Positions 9,332-19,762 are shown, numbered from the stretch's first letter. The stretch is 36,122 bases of DNA from an uncultured Prevotellaceae bacterium (GCA_947167835.1 CAMVJO010000008.1:1-36122), one strand, 5' to 3'. Notes: generated from the sequence alone by a model not told the origin. A program made the numbers and translations.

Positions 9332-9362
9332 TTGGTTATTTCGCCTATATGTGTTAATTTTG
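9332..9362 (+). promoter_or_regulatory. Candidate pheS promoter
   Basis: TTG (9332-9334), 20-bp spacer, TAATTTTG (9355-9362). Confidence 0.5.
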
Positions 9363-9388
9363 CAGACTGAAATCCAAAACAAATAAAA

Positions 9389-10423
9389 ATGTTAGAGAAA
9401 ATCAATCAACTGATGGAGGGCTTGAAGGAACTTCACGCGCAGAACGCTGAAGAATTAGAGGCTCTCCGCATAAAATACTTAGGCAGAAAAGGTGCTTTGA
9501 ACGACCTGATGGCAGAATTCCGCAATGTTCCGGGAGAGCAGAAGCGCGAAATGGGTATTCGCCTCAACCAATTGAAAAATGCCTTGCAGGAACGTTTCAA
9601 CGAGTTGAAGCAAGCCGTTGTTTCTGACGATGGAAATCAGGACGACTTGGACCTTACGCGCACTCCTTACCCTGTCTCTCTGGGTACGCGCCATCCGCTT
9701 ACTATTGTGCAGAACCAAATTCTCGATATCTTCGGTCGCCTCGGATTTTCCATAGCCGAAGGTCCTGAAGTAGAGGACGACTTGCACGTTTTCACCCGCT
9801 TGAATTTTGCTGCCGACCATCCCGCTCGTGATATGCAGGACACCTTCTTCGTGAACAGCGACGAAAACGATGTTACCCGCAACGTTATCTTGCGCACTCA
9901 CACAAGTTCTGTTCAAGTTCGCGCCATGGAAAATGCAGAGCTGCCTTTGCGCGTTGTTTGTCCCGGACGTGTCTATCGCAATGAGGCCATATCTGCCCGC
10001 GCACATTGCTTCTTTCATCAAATAGAAGGCTTATATATTGACAAAGATGTGTCTTTTGCCGACTTGAAACAGGTGCTATTGACATTTGCCCGCGAGATGT
10101 TCGGACCGGAAACGAAGATACGTCTTCGTCCAAGCTACTTCCCATTTACGGAGCCCAGTGCTGAAATGGATATCTCCTGCAATATCTGTGGCGGAAAGGG
10201 ATGTAGTTTCTGTAAACACACAGGTTGGGTGGAAATCCTCGGTTGTGGTATGGTAGATCCCAACGTACTCGAAGCCAATGACATAGATAGCAAGGTTTAT
10301 AAGGGATATGCCTTCGGTTTGGGCGTAGAACGCATCACGAACCTAAAGTATCGTGTGAACGACCTCCGTCTTTTCTCCGAAAACGACCTGCGTTTCCTTG
10401 ATGAGTTCAAGGCCGCCTATTGA
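9389..10423 (+). CDS. pheS: Phenylalanine--tRNA ligase alpha subunit
   Basis: HPLTIVQNQILDIFGRLGF, LLRTHTSSVQVR-like region, CPGRVYRNEAISARAHCFFHQIEGLYID, FGLGVERI. Confidence 0.95.
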   Translation: MLEKINQLMEGLKELHAQNAEELEALRIKYLGRKGALNDLMAEFRNVPGEQKREMGIRLNQLKNALQERFNELKQAVVSDDGNQDDLDLTRTPYPVSLGTRHPLTIVQNQILDIFGRLGFSIAEGPEVEDDLHVFTRLNFAADHPARDMQDTFFVNSDENDVTRNVILRTHTSSVQVRAMENAELPLRVVCPGRVYRNEAISARAHCFFHQIEGLYIDKDVSFADLKQVLLTFAREMFGPETKIRLRPSYFPFTEPSAEMDISCNICGGKGCSFCKHTGWVEILGCGMVDPNVLEANDIDSKVYKGYAFGLGVERITNLKYRVNDLRLFSENDLRFLDEFKAAY

Positions 10424-10448
10424 TGGCTCGGACTTTTAATTATTTAGC

Positions 10449-11612
10449 ATGAAGTCCGCTATCGGCAGAAGCCTTCTGAAAATTGCAAGCGTGCTGATAT
10501 GTTTTGTATTGGCCGGTTGTTATTACAGTAATCCCCAGGAGGTGGATCGTTGGCAGGACGAAGTGCAAGACATCAGCCAGATTGATTCCGTAAGTTTCAG
10601 ATTCCTGCATCATTACTGGCGTGGTTATAATTTCAAGGTCAAGGATAGCCTCACTTTGTTTCGAGGCGAATTTCCTCCAGCCGTAAACTATACTTCGGTT
10701 TCGAGCGAAACCGATAATTTGCGCAAACTATCCGGTGAACAAGTGCTGCCGGATAGTTTTGTTGTCTCCAAGAATATCGTTTTGGCCGTAGCTGCCATTC
10801 AGAATGTTCCGCTTGATGCTGCGGATTCCGTTTGGGTTTGTGTCGTTTCCGAATCTGCCAAAGTAGGGTGGGCACATGAGAGCGATTTGCTGCAACATGC
10901 CGAGCCCAACGACCCCATTTCCGGTTTTATTTCCGACTTCAGTTCACGAAAGATGCTGATATTTTTCCCCGTCATCGGCTTCTCTTTCGTCTTGCTCTTC
11001 GGTTATTTGGTTTTCTCCTATCGAAAATACGAACCCGAGCGTTATCAGGTTCGCAAGCGGCGGTTGCTGGAACATTTTAACCTGCCTTTCGTCACATTAC
11101 TCAACGTTACCATTGCTATTGCAGCAGGTATTTACGGAATGATACAACATTTCGTTCCTTCCACCTGGATTGAGTATTATTTCCACCCGACTTTGAATCC
11201 CTTTGCCGCAGAACTCCCGCTTTTGCTCTCCGTATTTATCGGTTTTGTGTGGCTCATCATTATTTTGTTCTTAGCCGTACTTGACGAGGTGCGCCATAGC
11301 CTTCCGCGTCTGCACGCTCTTTCGTTCTTATTCCTGCTTTTCGGTTGGAACATCGTCGTTTATCTTTGCATTACCCTTACTGTCAGATTTTATGTGGGCT
11401 ATCTCCTTTTGGCAGTCTATGTTCCTGTACTTTTATACCGAGTTGTTCGTCTTTGGCGCCCGGTTTATGTTTGCGGAGCCTGCGGAAAAACCATTCGTCA
11501 CTTGGGTAAATGTGAACATTGCGGCGCTCTGAATGTGGGTGTCGGAGATACGGCTCGAAATACGGAAGTCGTTGGAGATAATCGTGCGGATCATCGTGAC
11601 GTAAAAGCCTAA
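10449..11612 (+). CDS. Membrane protein with C-terminal zinc ribbon
   Basis: Lipoprotein-like N-terminus (LAGCYY), several TM segments, terminal CGACGKTIRHLGKCEHCGALN. Confidence 0.65.
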   Translation: MKSAIGRSLLKIASVLICFVLAGCYYSNPQEVDRWQDEVQDISQIDSVSFRFLHHYWRGYNFKVKDSLTLFRGEFPPAVNYTSVSSETDNLRKLSGEQVLPDSFVVSKNIVLAVAAIQNVPLDAADSVWVCVVSESAKVGWAHESDLLQHAEPNDPISGFISDFSSRKMLIFFPVIGFSFVLLFGYLVFSYRKYEPERYQVRKRRLLEHFNLPFVTLLNVTIAIAAGIYGMIQHFVPSTWIEYYFHPTLNPFAAELPLLLSVFIGFVWLIIILFLAVLDEVRHSLPRLHALSFLFLLFGWNIVVYLCITLTVRFYVGYLLLAVYVPVLLYRVVRLWRPVYVCGACGKTIRHLGKCEHCGALNVGVGDTARNTEVVGDNRADHRDVKA

Positions 11613-11615
11613 AAC

Positions 11616-13736
11616 GTGCAGGATATGAAGTTCAATCGTGCTTTGCTCCTGCTCGTTCTGAGTCTGGCGGCAGGTATTTTTGTTTCCGAGCAGGTCCGTG
11701 ACATTTGTATCGGACATCTTCCTCTTTTCTTCCTACTGATTCTTCCTTTCATCGCACTTGCCTATTATTGCCACCGCAGTTTTTCGCATCGGTGGGCACG
11801 TCTCCTGTTTTATCCTGCCGTTTCCGTTGGCGTTATGCTGACGGGTGGATTGTTGTACGCACTTTATCAGAAAGATGTGCGGGTGGAATGGGAACAGAAC
11901 GAATATGATTTCAATTGTCAGGCCGTTAGTGTACCACAGGACAGAGGCAATTATTATTTAGTCGATGCCGACATTCTGAATGGCGAGGCTCAGGGACAGC
12001 GCATCCGACTTTTGCTTGCCAAACCCGACACGGTTGAACAGGCTCCCGCACAAATTCCTGAAATTGGCAGTCGTATTGTTGTTCACGGGCGAATGCTTGG
12101 TAATCATCTCCGTAATCCCGGAGATTTCGACTACGGAAAATATCTTCGCCTCCAAGGTTTCAGCGGTTCTCTTTATTCCGATGCGTGGTTCTGCGCTTCC
12201 GACGAAAATTTGCCCCGACCTCTCGGTACTGTTTTCCTGACATTTCGTTCAAAACTTACGGAGCAGTTTGCGAGATATTTCGACCATTCGGAATTGGCTG
12301 TGCTCTCTGCGATGACATTAGGCGACAAATCGAAGTTAGACCGCGATTTGAGAAATGAATATCAGGCTGCGGGAGCCTCACATGTGCTTGCGCTCAGCGG
12401 ACTTCATCTTGGTATTTTGTTTACGTTGCTGAACTTGTTGTTTCGTCTGTTTCTTTCCAAAGGGAAACGCCATAATCTTCTCACTCTTGCCGTTACGCTC
12501 CTCGTGGTGTGGGGTTATACTTTGGTTGCCGACGCTCCGCTTTCGTTGATGCGGGCTGCCATTATGCTTACGTTCCTGCAACTTTCTGTTTTGTCGGGGC
12601 GCGATGTGATGAGCTTTGACAACTTGTTTTGGGCAGCCATGATCATTTTGCTGATATTCCCGATGTCGGTTTTCGACTTAGGTTTTCAACTCTCTTTCCT
12701 CTCGGTATTTTTTATTATTTGGGGACTGCACGCCATTCCTGTGCCGCAATTTGTAGCAAAGCACCGGGTTTTGCAGGCTTGCTATACTTTCTGTCTTGTT
12801 CCCCTGTGTGCCCAGATTGGTACGATGCCACTTGTTTGCTATACCTTCCATCAAATTCCCGTTTATGGGCTTCTGACGAATTTCTTTGTCGTACCTATGG
12901 CTTATGGTGTGCTGATACTCACCATTTTGTTCTTTGCTCTCACACCTTTGCGCGACCTTCTCGTCGTGTTGCTCGGAGGTCTGTTGCACAAGATGAACGA
13001 AATGATTTCCTTTGTCTCACAACTCCCTGGAGCTGTACTGACATATTGGCCGAGTAGTACGACTATTCTGCTGTTATATCTGACTTTGTTCCTGATAGTA
13101 GCGCTCGGTTTTGAACGATTGCGCCACCTTGAATATCGTTTGTCCGTCATCGCCGTATTTCTCTTTGCTGTAGGTGCTGAAATCTATGCTTACCGTCCCG
13201 ACAGAACCCCTTCGCAAATCCTTGTGTACCACAATCCCAAGGCGTTGGGCGTGCATTTCATCATTTCGGCAGACAAATCGTATCTGTACACTTATCCTGA
13301 GGATGAGGAGACCTACCAAATTGTTCTGAAGCAGGCAGAATCCACAATAAAGACGTGGCACTTAAACAGTATCGCGCACTTAAAAGACGATTATGCCGAT
13401 AACTCTATTATGTGCTCCGACCCCTTCATCATTTTCGGCAATAAACGCGTGCTGATGTTAAAGGATGCCGGATTGATGTCTGATGTAAAAGCGCCAATAT
13501 CCGTTGATGTGGTAATTCCGACGAATGTTTTCCGACAGGAGTCCGTTTCTTTACTAAATACCGTCAGACCTCGCACGATTATCTTACCAGCTTCGCTATA
13601 TAAGTCGGTAAAGGAAAGATGGAAGGTCGTAGCAAACGAAGCCAATGTGCCGGTATATGATATTTCTCTCCGCGGATTTTGGTTGGAAACGTGCGATAAT
13701 TCTGTTAATCCAAGCGGTCTTAGCAAGGAAGACTGA
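11616..13736 (+). CDS. ComEC/Rec2-family competence protein
   Basis: LSAMTLGDKSKLDRDLRNEYQAAGASHVLALSGLHLGILF plus a polytopic membrane domain. Confidence 0.9.
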   Translation: MQDMKFNRALLLLVLSLAAGIFVSEQVRDICIGHLPLFFLLILPFIALAYYCHRSFSHRWARLLFYPAVSVGVMLTGGLLYALYQKDVRVEWEQNEYDFNCQAVSVPQDRGNYYLVDADILNGEAQGQRIRLLLAKPDTVEQAPAQIPEIGSRIVVHGRMLGNHLRNPGDFDYGKYLRLQGFSGSLYSDAWFCASDENLPRPLGTVFLTFRSKLTEQFARYFDHSELAVLSAMTLGDKSKLDRDLRNEYQAAGASHVLALSGLHLGILFTLLNLLFRLFLSKGKRHNLLTLAVTLLVVWGYTLVADAPLSLMRAAIMLTFLQLSVLSGRDVMSFDNLFWAAMIILLIFPMSVFDLGFQLSFLSVFFIIWGLHAIPVPQFVAKHRVLQACYTFCLVPLCAQIGTMPLVCYTFHQIPVYGLLTNFFVVPMAYGVLILTILFFALTPLRDLLVVLLGGLLHKMNEMISFVSQLPGAVLTYWPSSTTILLLYLTLFLIVALGFERLRHLEYRLSVIAVFLFAVGAEIYAYRPDRTPSQILVYHNPKALGVHFIISADKSYLYTYPEDEETYQIVLKQAESTIKTWHLNSIAHLKDDYADNSIMCSDPFIIFGNKRVLMLKDAGLMSDVKAPISVDVVIPTNVFRQESVSLLNTVRPRTIILPASLYKSVKERWKVVANEANVPVYDISLRGFWLETCDNSVNPSGLSKED

Positions 13737-13744
13737 TGTGCAAT

Positions 13745-13786
13745 AAAATATAAGGGACATCTCCAGCGAGATGTCCCTTATATTTT
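13745..13786. terminator. Bidirectional terminator between convergent genes
   Basis: Perfect 19-bp inverted repeat AAAATATAAGGGACATCTC (13745-13763) / GAGATGTCCCTTATATTTT (13768-13786), 4-nt loop CAGC. Confidence 0.85.
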
Positions 13787-13830
13787 CAAAGATGTGCCTT
13801 ATCTTTTTGGGGATGTGCATTATCCCCAAA
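13768..13830. repeat. Mini-hairpin array 3: three 21-bp units (GATGTGCCTTATCTTTTTGGG-like)
   Basis: GATGTCCCTTATATTTTCAAA / GATGTGCCTTATCTTTTTGGG / GATGTGCATTATCCCC; same unit as array 1. Confidence 0.85.
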
Positions 13831-13835
13831 TTTAC

Positions 13836-15884
13836 CTAAAGCCTCCAGCGGATTTGGAGGGAGATATCGTTTTTCCACGAGGACATAATGGCTTGTAAAC
13901 CGCTCGAAATAGTGGGTTTGTCGAAGTAGTGCAACGTTCCGAGGCGCATACCCAGCGTGAAGTGCGTACCGAGTGCGTAGTTAAGCGTGGCAACGGTAGA
14001 GAAGCCCTTGTAAGTGCATTTTACAAAGGATGCAGCATTACTGAGTTGCGGGGTATAAATGTAGATGCCCGACTGTTCGTTATCGGTAAGGAATATCGTG
14101 CCGAAAAGCGAGGTCGTAATGCGTTTTGAAAGCGTGATGTTCGAGCGTAGTGCCGCCAGCCATCCGTAGGAGTCGGAATCGGTTTGTGGGCGGTAGTATG
14201 TGGCGCCGATAGTAGCCGTGGTATTTACATTTTTAGTTGAGTGCGTCACGTTGAGCGTGAACCTATGCGTGGCAATGTACTCCTTAATATATGAGAAGTC
14301 CGTGATGCCATATTCTTGAATACTGCTTCTATACGAAAAAGTGGCTTTCAACCGTTGTGAAAGCGTACGTGAGAGATTCAATCTCAGTTCTACGCCATTA
14401 GTACTCTGTTGATTGCGGTAAACAGGGGCAGGAAAATGATAGACCTCGGCATATCCTGCAATATTCCAAAGACGAAACCCCTTGTAGGTCAGGCCGAATA
14501 TCAGCGCCTGCTCGTTTTGCAAGCGAGAGTTCTTGGCCGTTGTCTTTCCAAAGAGTGTTTGGAATTGTTTCTCGAAATAGCGCGTTCCGAATGTCAGTAG
14601 CATGTCATCCGTTGGGCGGTAGTGCAGCAGGTTTGTCCAGGCAAAATGCAGATTTCTATCGAAAGCCAGTTCGCCCTTTACCTCAAAACGAGAGCGATGC
14701 CAGTAGTAATCTGTGGAAAGTGCCGCGTACGATTTGCCCGTGAAGTAGTATTGATTGTAATGTGCGGGAGTGGGTTGTACGGGTTTGTCGTATTGTGCAG
14801 CAAGTAGGTTTATTCCGATGACGCCCCGATGATTTCTGTAGGCCGCACGCCCTCCGATGCTGAAACATGCCGCTGAGTTTTTCTGATCTATCTCCAATAG
14901 TGTGCGATGATAGCCATCCGTCTTAAAACTGCGAATGGTATCGTCCTGCAGTCGGGCATCATACTTGCAATAAGAGAGAAATCCCAATAATTCAAGATGT
15001 TTCCAATTTTTTTGTGCTGCCGCTCCCCTGAAATATCCTACAGTCGAAGCATTAGTATGGGGTAGGAGTGATGTACGTGGCTCTTTGGGCGAAGTAGCTT
15101 CGTAGTAGCCATTGGTGAACAGGGCATTTCCGAGCAGCAGTCCCATTCCCGTCCTGATACGATAGTCGCCCAAAATGATATTCAAGTCTTTTCGGTTGAG
15201 ATTCGTCTGGAAATAAGCAGAAAAGTAGTCGTAGGGATAATTATCAAAGAGCGCAAAAGGCTCGCCTGCCCCTTTGTCGAGCGTAAGTCCGTAGCGCACG
15301 TCTTTGGCGTAGTGATATCGGTAGCGAAGTACGTGATGTAATCCGTTACCTTGATAGACAGAGTTGGGATTACTGAGTAATTCTGCATCAGAGTGCTTGC
15401 GGTTTCCCTCGCGTTCGTATAAGGGAATGTCAAGTCGCGTCAGAATGTCGTGATGTCCTTTATAAAGCTTTTTTGCAATAGAAACGCTCTTACTTTCTGC
15501 TTTCTGTCCACAAAAAAGAAAGAGTGGCAGGCGTTGTCTGTCCTCGAAATCCAGAGCGGAGACGAACATCAATTCGCCAAGGTTATAGAAAAATCCCTTT
15601 CGCTGGCGGTAGGAAATAATCGAGTCTATCTTTGTCTCGTTTAGGAACGAGAGTTGTGTGAAATCGTCCTTTGTAGCGGTATTGATATCGAAGGGATGTT
15701 GATGAATATCTTCCAATGTTTCCAACATCTCCGTGTTGTTCTCTTCATCCTCTTCGTCCGTAGCCGTAGCAAGGAACTCCTCGGCAAACTGCTCCCAGGT
15801 GTATGTATTGTTCAGGGATGTTTGAGCAAAGAGAACCGAGGAAAGTGGAAATACGAGGAAGAACAACAACAACGCCTTTCTCAT
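13836..15884 (-). CDS. Helix-hairpin-helix protein with outer-membrane beta-barrel-like C-terminal region
   Basis: Likely start MRKALLLFFLVFPLSS at 15884, overlapping the upstream stop as ATGA. HPFDINTATKDDFTQLSFLNETKIDSIISYRQRKGFF is HhH-like; long beta-rich remainder. Confidence 0.75.
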   Translation of the reverse strand: MRKALLLFFLVFPLSSVLFAQTSLNNTYTWEQFAEEFLATATDEEDEENNTEMLETLEDIHQHPFDINTATKDDFTQLSFLNETKIDSIISYRQRKGFFYNLGELMFVSALDFEDRQRLPLFLFCGQKAESKSVSIAKKLYKGHHDILTRLDIPLYEREGNRKHSDAELLSNPNSVYQGNGLHHVLRYRYHYAKDVRYGLTLDKGAGEPFALFDNYPYDYFSAYFQTNLNRKDLNIILGDYRIRTGMGLLLGNALFTNGYYEATSPKEPRTSLLPHTNASTVGYFRGAAAQKNWKHLELLGFLSYCKYDARLQDDTIRSFKTDGYHRTLLEIDQKNSAACFSIGGRAAYRNHRGVIGINLLAAQYDKPVQPTPAHYNQYYFTGKSYAALSTDYYWHRSRFEVKGELAFDRNLHFAWTNLLHYRPTDDMLLTFGTRYFEKQFQTLFGKTTAKNSRLQNEQALIFGLTYKGFRLWNIAGYAEVYHFPAPVYRNQQSTNGVELRLNLSRTLSQRLKATFSYRSSIQEYGITDFSYIKEYIATHRFTLNVTHSTKNVNTTATIGATYYRPQTDSDSYGWLAALRSNITLSKRITTSLFGTIFLTDNEQSGIYIYTPQLSNAASFVKCTYKGFSTVATLNYALGTHFTLGMRLGTLHYFDKPTISSGLQAIMSSWKNDISLQIRWRL

Positions 15885-16678
15885 AGTCGGCAGGATGTGG
15901 AAGCGTTTTCTTTCAACATGATAGCTGTATAAATCCTTCCCGAATGAATGCCAAGCCTTCGTGCCGAGAAAAAGGTATGATGTTGTTTGAAAGTACAGAA
16001 AGGTGCCTGCTGAATTTGTGTCTCGGGTACTCCACATTCTGTGAGTTGCAGGCGGTTGCAAATAGGTAGGTCTATATGCCAACGTCCTTGCATCTTTTCG
16101 GCAATAGCAGGCATATCGAATCCGGCATCAAGGAAAGCCTGATAGACTTCGTCGCCCACTTCAAAGGCTTCGCGGTGAATACATGGGCCAATGGCGGCAA
16201 AAATGTTTTCGGGTTGCACATTATAATCACGGACAAGCACTTCTATGGTTTTTTCTACGATGCGTTGTTGCGTACCTCTCCATCCTGCATGAACGGCTGC
16301 TATGACTTCTGTCGTTCCCCGGACATAAAGCAGAATGGGAACGCAATCGGCTGTGGAAACTCCGATGCAGACATTCGGAAGTGTGGTGATAACGGCATCG
16401 TAGCCGTCTAAATCTTCGGGCGAAACGGGCATGTTGCAAACTTGTACCACCTTGTCGGCATGAACCTGGCGTGGCAGAAGCAAATGGTCTTGTGGTATCT
16501 GAAGGAAATCGCAGAGAAGTGTGTGGTTGTGGCTTATATGCTCGGGATTGTCGCCACAAAACGGATTGATGTTGAAGGAAGCGTAGCAGCCCTCGCTCAC
16601 TCCGCCGCTTCGTTTGGTAGAAAATGCGACAATCTCGTTTCCGAAATCATATTCCAGCAGACTTTCAGGATTTAGCAT
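15881..16678 (-). CDS. pgeF: Laccase-domain/YfiH (PgeF-like) purine nucleoside-processing family protein
   Basis: Listed ORF to 16753; preferred start MLNPESLLEYDF at 16678. IGVSTADCVPILLY, AAVHAGWRGTQQRIVE, IGPCIHREAFEVG. Confidence 0.88.
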   Translation of the reverse strand: MLNPESLLEYDFGNEIVAFSTKRSGGVSEGCYASFNINPFCGDNPEHISHNHTLLCDFLQIPQDHLLLPRQVHADKVVQVCNMPVSPEDLDGYDAVITTLPNVCIGVSTADCVPILLYVRGTTEVIAAVHAGWRGTQQRIVEKTIEVLVRDYNVQPENIFAAIGPCIHREAFEVGDEVYQAFLDAGFDMPAIAEKMQGRWHIDLPICNRLQLTECGVPETQIQQAPFCTFKQHHTFFSARRLGIHSGRIYTAIMLKENASTSCRL

Positions 16679-16724
16679 GGTTCTTTTCTCTTGGTTATGG
16701 GAAATAACAAATAGAACGTTCCTG

Positions 16725-18836
16725 TCAAACCCTGTTAAGAGCGTCTCTGACAAGTTGAAGTTTCCAATCTGTCATGGAATATTCGGCCAAAATCTGCATA
16801 TCGGCTTCAAAAAATCGGGTGTCGGCATAAGTTTGGTTCGTCTGTCGGAGATATTGCCTGTAATATCCTACAGCTTCGTTGAAATGTCCCAGCACTAATG
16901 CAGCATGTCCGGCATTATAGAAATCGTCGGCAATGGCAGCAGGCGTATCCAGCAACTTCTGATAGAGTGCTGCCGCATCTTCTGGCTTATGCGTGAGCAT
17001 CTTGCACCAAGCCAGGGCTCGTATGGCTGTATGATGGTTTTCGTCAAGATAATATACCTTGGAAAGTAGTTTTGCGGCTTCTTCGGGTTGTTTTAGCATG
17101 ACATAACATTCAGCCTCGCGCATCAGATAGGTAGTATTCTCGTCATCTGTCTTGAGAAGTTGCTGATAGACTTCGAGCATTTCGTTCCATTGCAAAAGAT
17201 GTCGGTGGCACTCTGCCATCTGACGGAGCATCCATTGAGAGGGTGGGGAAGAAAGCGCAGATTTGCGGTAGCACTCTATGGCTTCTTCGTAGGCGCTGAG
17301 CATTTGGTGGCAGTAACCCAGTTTTTGCCAGTATATCGGAGTATGTTCCTCCGACTTCTCGTAATAGATGACCGCCACATCATATACTTTTGTGGCAAAG
17401 GCGAACTCAGATAAGTAATGTAAATCTTCCTGTGTCAGCATTTCTTCGTTGAAAAGTCGCACATCCAGCAGATTTACCGCCGTTTTGAATGGAGAAATAC
17501 GTTCATCCCGATAACGGAAATACTTGAAAAAGCGGAAAAGATCCTGCATATAGAAACGAAGTTGCAGCGCTCTGTCTGTTCTTTCGTTTTTCTCGAATTT
17601 TGTGGCGGTAGCTTCAACTTTTTCCTGCACTTGCATCATCTGTTCGTAGAGCGGACCGAGCGATTGCAGCATATTCGACGACAGACTGTCCATCATAAAG
17701 AAGAAAGAGTAGCGGTCGCTATTGCAAAGCGGGTTTGACTGTGCCAGGTTATTGACAATGCCGAAAAGTTTGTCGTTATTGCGTTGCTTGATGTCGGGGT
17801 GCTCGTTGGTGAAAGGGCAGAACCAGTTAGCCGCCGTATTGAAAAACGGAAAGTTCTGCTTCATCATGGAGAAAGTGTTCAGGTATAGATCGGCACCTTG
17901 GCTCTGCCGCTCAATGAGTTGCTTGATCTTCTTACCAAGGTCGTCGTTTACAAACAAGGCAGGGTCTAAACTCTGTTCCATGAGGACATCGTTCATACTG
18001 TCGGGGCTGAAAATTCCCTTTTGCTTGTACTCCTTGATTTTTTCCATCATCTGCGGCATGATGTCGTCGCGCATCTTCTGTGCAATGCCTTCAGATTCGT
18101 TCAGCATGAAGAACTGTGCCTGCACATCGCGAAGCATTTCTGTATTTCGGGGCGAGGAAAAGAACTCAAGAGCCTGTGCTTCGATGTCGGGAAGCAGGTA
18201 AAGCCGATTCTTGTAGTGGTATGCCGCCAAGATGAAGCCGCAAATGGCGCGAACACTTACCATCACGTTGGAATGGTGCATGGTATCGCCAAGGAAGCGG
18301 AACTTAGCAATATCGAAGTGGTGCAACAGTCCCAATGTGGCGGCGCTGACGAAGATACATTGCTTCACCTCGTCCGTTTCATCAGCCTGCATATAACTTT
18401 GTGCCGTTGCCTCATCATCAGCTGTCCACTTGGCCGATGTCCAGACGCTTTCAAAAATCGTTTGGTAGGAAGGATTTCCTTCTAATCGCGATTGCAACGA
18501 TGTGCCTGGCCGCATCTGCTTGATGACTTGGGCAGTTGTGGCAAAATGGCTGGAGCCGTTCATTTCGTGCAGGCGGAAAACGTCATCGATGACGTCGTAT
18601 GTACTGCGTATAAACGACCTGAACATCTGTTCGCGGCTTGGGTCTGCCTGTCCTGTGAGCATATATTCCAACAGGTAGCGGTAACCATCGTTGATGGCTT
18701 GTAATTCTGCCGAGACCTGTGGCGCAGGATATACAGCAAGCAAGTTGTTCAGTGCTTGTAAGGCATCGCCCAGGCGTTGTTCGCCGAGTGCTTGCAGGGC
18801 TGTGTCGTAATAATCGTGAAAGGAGGAGGTGGACAT
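16725..18836 (-). CDS. Tetratricopeptide repeat protein
   Basis: Repeated TPR-like segments in the C-terminal half (YWQKLGYCHQMLSAYEEAIECYRKSALSSPP, FYNAGHAALVLGHFNEAVGYYRQYLRQ). Confidence 0.8.
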   Translation of the reverse strand: MSTSSFHDYYDTALQALGEQRLGDALQALNNLLAVYPAPQVSAELQAINDGYRYLLEYMLTGQADPSREQMFRSFIRSTYDVIDDVFRLHEMNGSSHFATTAQVIKQMRPGTSLQSRLEGNPSYQTIFESVWTSAKWTADDEATAQSYMQADETDEVKQCIFVSAATLGLLHHFDIAKFRFLGDTMHHSNVMVSVRAICGFILAAYHYKNRLYLLPDIEAQALEFFSSPRNTEMLRDVQAQFFMLNESEGIAQKMRDDIMPQMMEKIKEYKQKGIFSPDSMNDVLMEQSLDPALFVNDDLGKKIKQLIERQSQGADLYLNTFSMMKQNFPFFNTAANWFCPFTNEHPDIKQRNNDKLFGIVNNLAQSNPLCNSDRYSFFFMMDSLSSNMLQSLGPLYEQMMQVQEKVEATATKFEKNERTDRALQLRFYMQDLFRFFKYFRYRDERISPFKTAVNLLDVRLFNEEMLTQEDLHYLSEFAFATKVYDVAVIYYEKSEEHTPIYWQKLGYCHQMLSAYEEAIECYRKSALSSPPSQWMLRQMAECHRHLLQWNEMLEVYQQLLKTDDENTTYLMREAECYVMLKQPEEAAKLLSKVYYLDENHHTAIRALAWCKMLTHKPEDAAALYQKLLDTPAAIADDFYNAGHAALVLGHFNEAVGYYRQYLRQTNQTYADTRFFEADMQILAEYSMTDWKLQLVRDALNRV

Positions 18837-18919
18837 CGTTTAATACTATTATAAGGAGGAGGATTTCCTGCTTCTTTGTTTAATCTTGCGTTTCAGAAAG
18901 TACGAGGCCTGAGATCATT

Positions 18920-19762
18920 CTATTGAAGTCTCACAGAATCACGAAGAGCGGCAGGTATCTGATAGTATTTGGTAAGCACGGAATCCTTAATAGGCTTCGG
19001 ATATGATTTCATGCGGAAGAGGCTGGTTCGATATGCCGCCTTAACTTTGTCTAATACTACCTTTTTGCGGGCATCTTGCTTATCCTTGTCATTTACCAGC
19101 ATCACGGAGGGGGCTGCGTATAGGTTTTTGGCCTCTGCCATGATTTTAGCACCATTCAGTCGGGCGATGCTCAGATAGGGTTCGGGCAAAATGGCAGCAT
19201 CTATCTGATTGTTGAGCAGCATACGGAGGCGCAGCGGAATATCGTTGATTTGAATCTGGAAAATATCCTCTTCTTCGATCTTCAGTTCGTTCAGAAAATG
19301 CTGTAGCCACCAGTTGGAAGCAGATAGTCTGGAGGTACCGATAAGACGATTGTTCAAATCTTTCGGTTTGCGCACCCTTAACTGACCGGAAACCGCAAGT
19401 CCCCATTGTCCGCTTAGGGAATTGAACTCTTCCCACGCCTTTGCCTTTGTGCCGTAGGTCGTCATTCTGTTTTTATCAGAGATGCTCATATCTACACGCT
19501 GATTCATGATGGCCGTATCGCAGTCGAATTGCGAGTTGTAGGTGACGAGCCTTACTTGGATGCCGAGAGAATCGTAGATGCCTGCTTCCTGTGCAAAATA
19601 GAAGGGGGCACATTCCTCAATAGGCATCAAAGCTATCCTGATATCGGCAGAATCGGTCTGGTTGTCTGTCTTCCTCGTCTTGTTGTCGGAGTTCTGGCAC
19701 GCAGCAAGCAGGAGTAATGATACAGATAGCGTGGATAATAAAAAATATAGTCTTTTCAACAT
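18920..19762 (-). CDS. ABC-transporter substrate-binding lipoprotein (NMT1/SsuA-like)
   Basis: Likely start MLKRLYFLLSTLSVSLLLLAACQN at 19762 (lipobox LAAC); IALMPIEECAPFYFAQEAGIYDSLGIQVRLVTYNSQFDCDTAIMNQRVDMSISD. Confidence 0.75.
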   Translation of the reverse strand: MLKRLYFLLSTLSVSLLLLAACQNSDNKTRKTDNQTDSADIRIALMPIEECAPFYFAQEAGIYDSLGIQVRLVTYNSQFDCDTAIMNQRVDMSISDKNRMTTYGTKAKAWEEFNSLSGQWGLAVSGQLRVRKPKDLNNRLIGTSRLSASNWWLQHFLNELKIEEEDIFQIQINDIPLRLRMLLNNQIDAAILPEPYLSIARLNGAKIMAEAKNLYAAPSVMLVNDKDKQDARKKVVLDKVKAAYRTSLFRMKSYPKPIKDSVLTKYYQIPAALRDSVRLQ

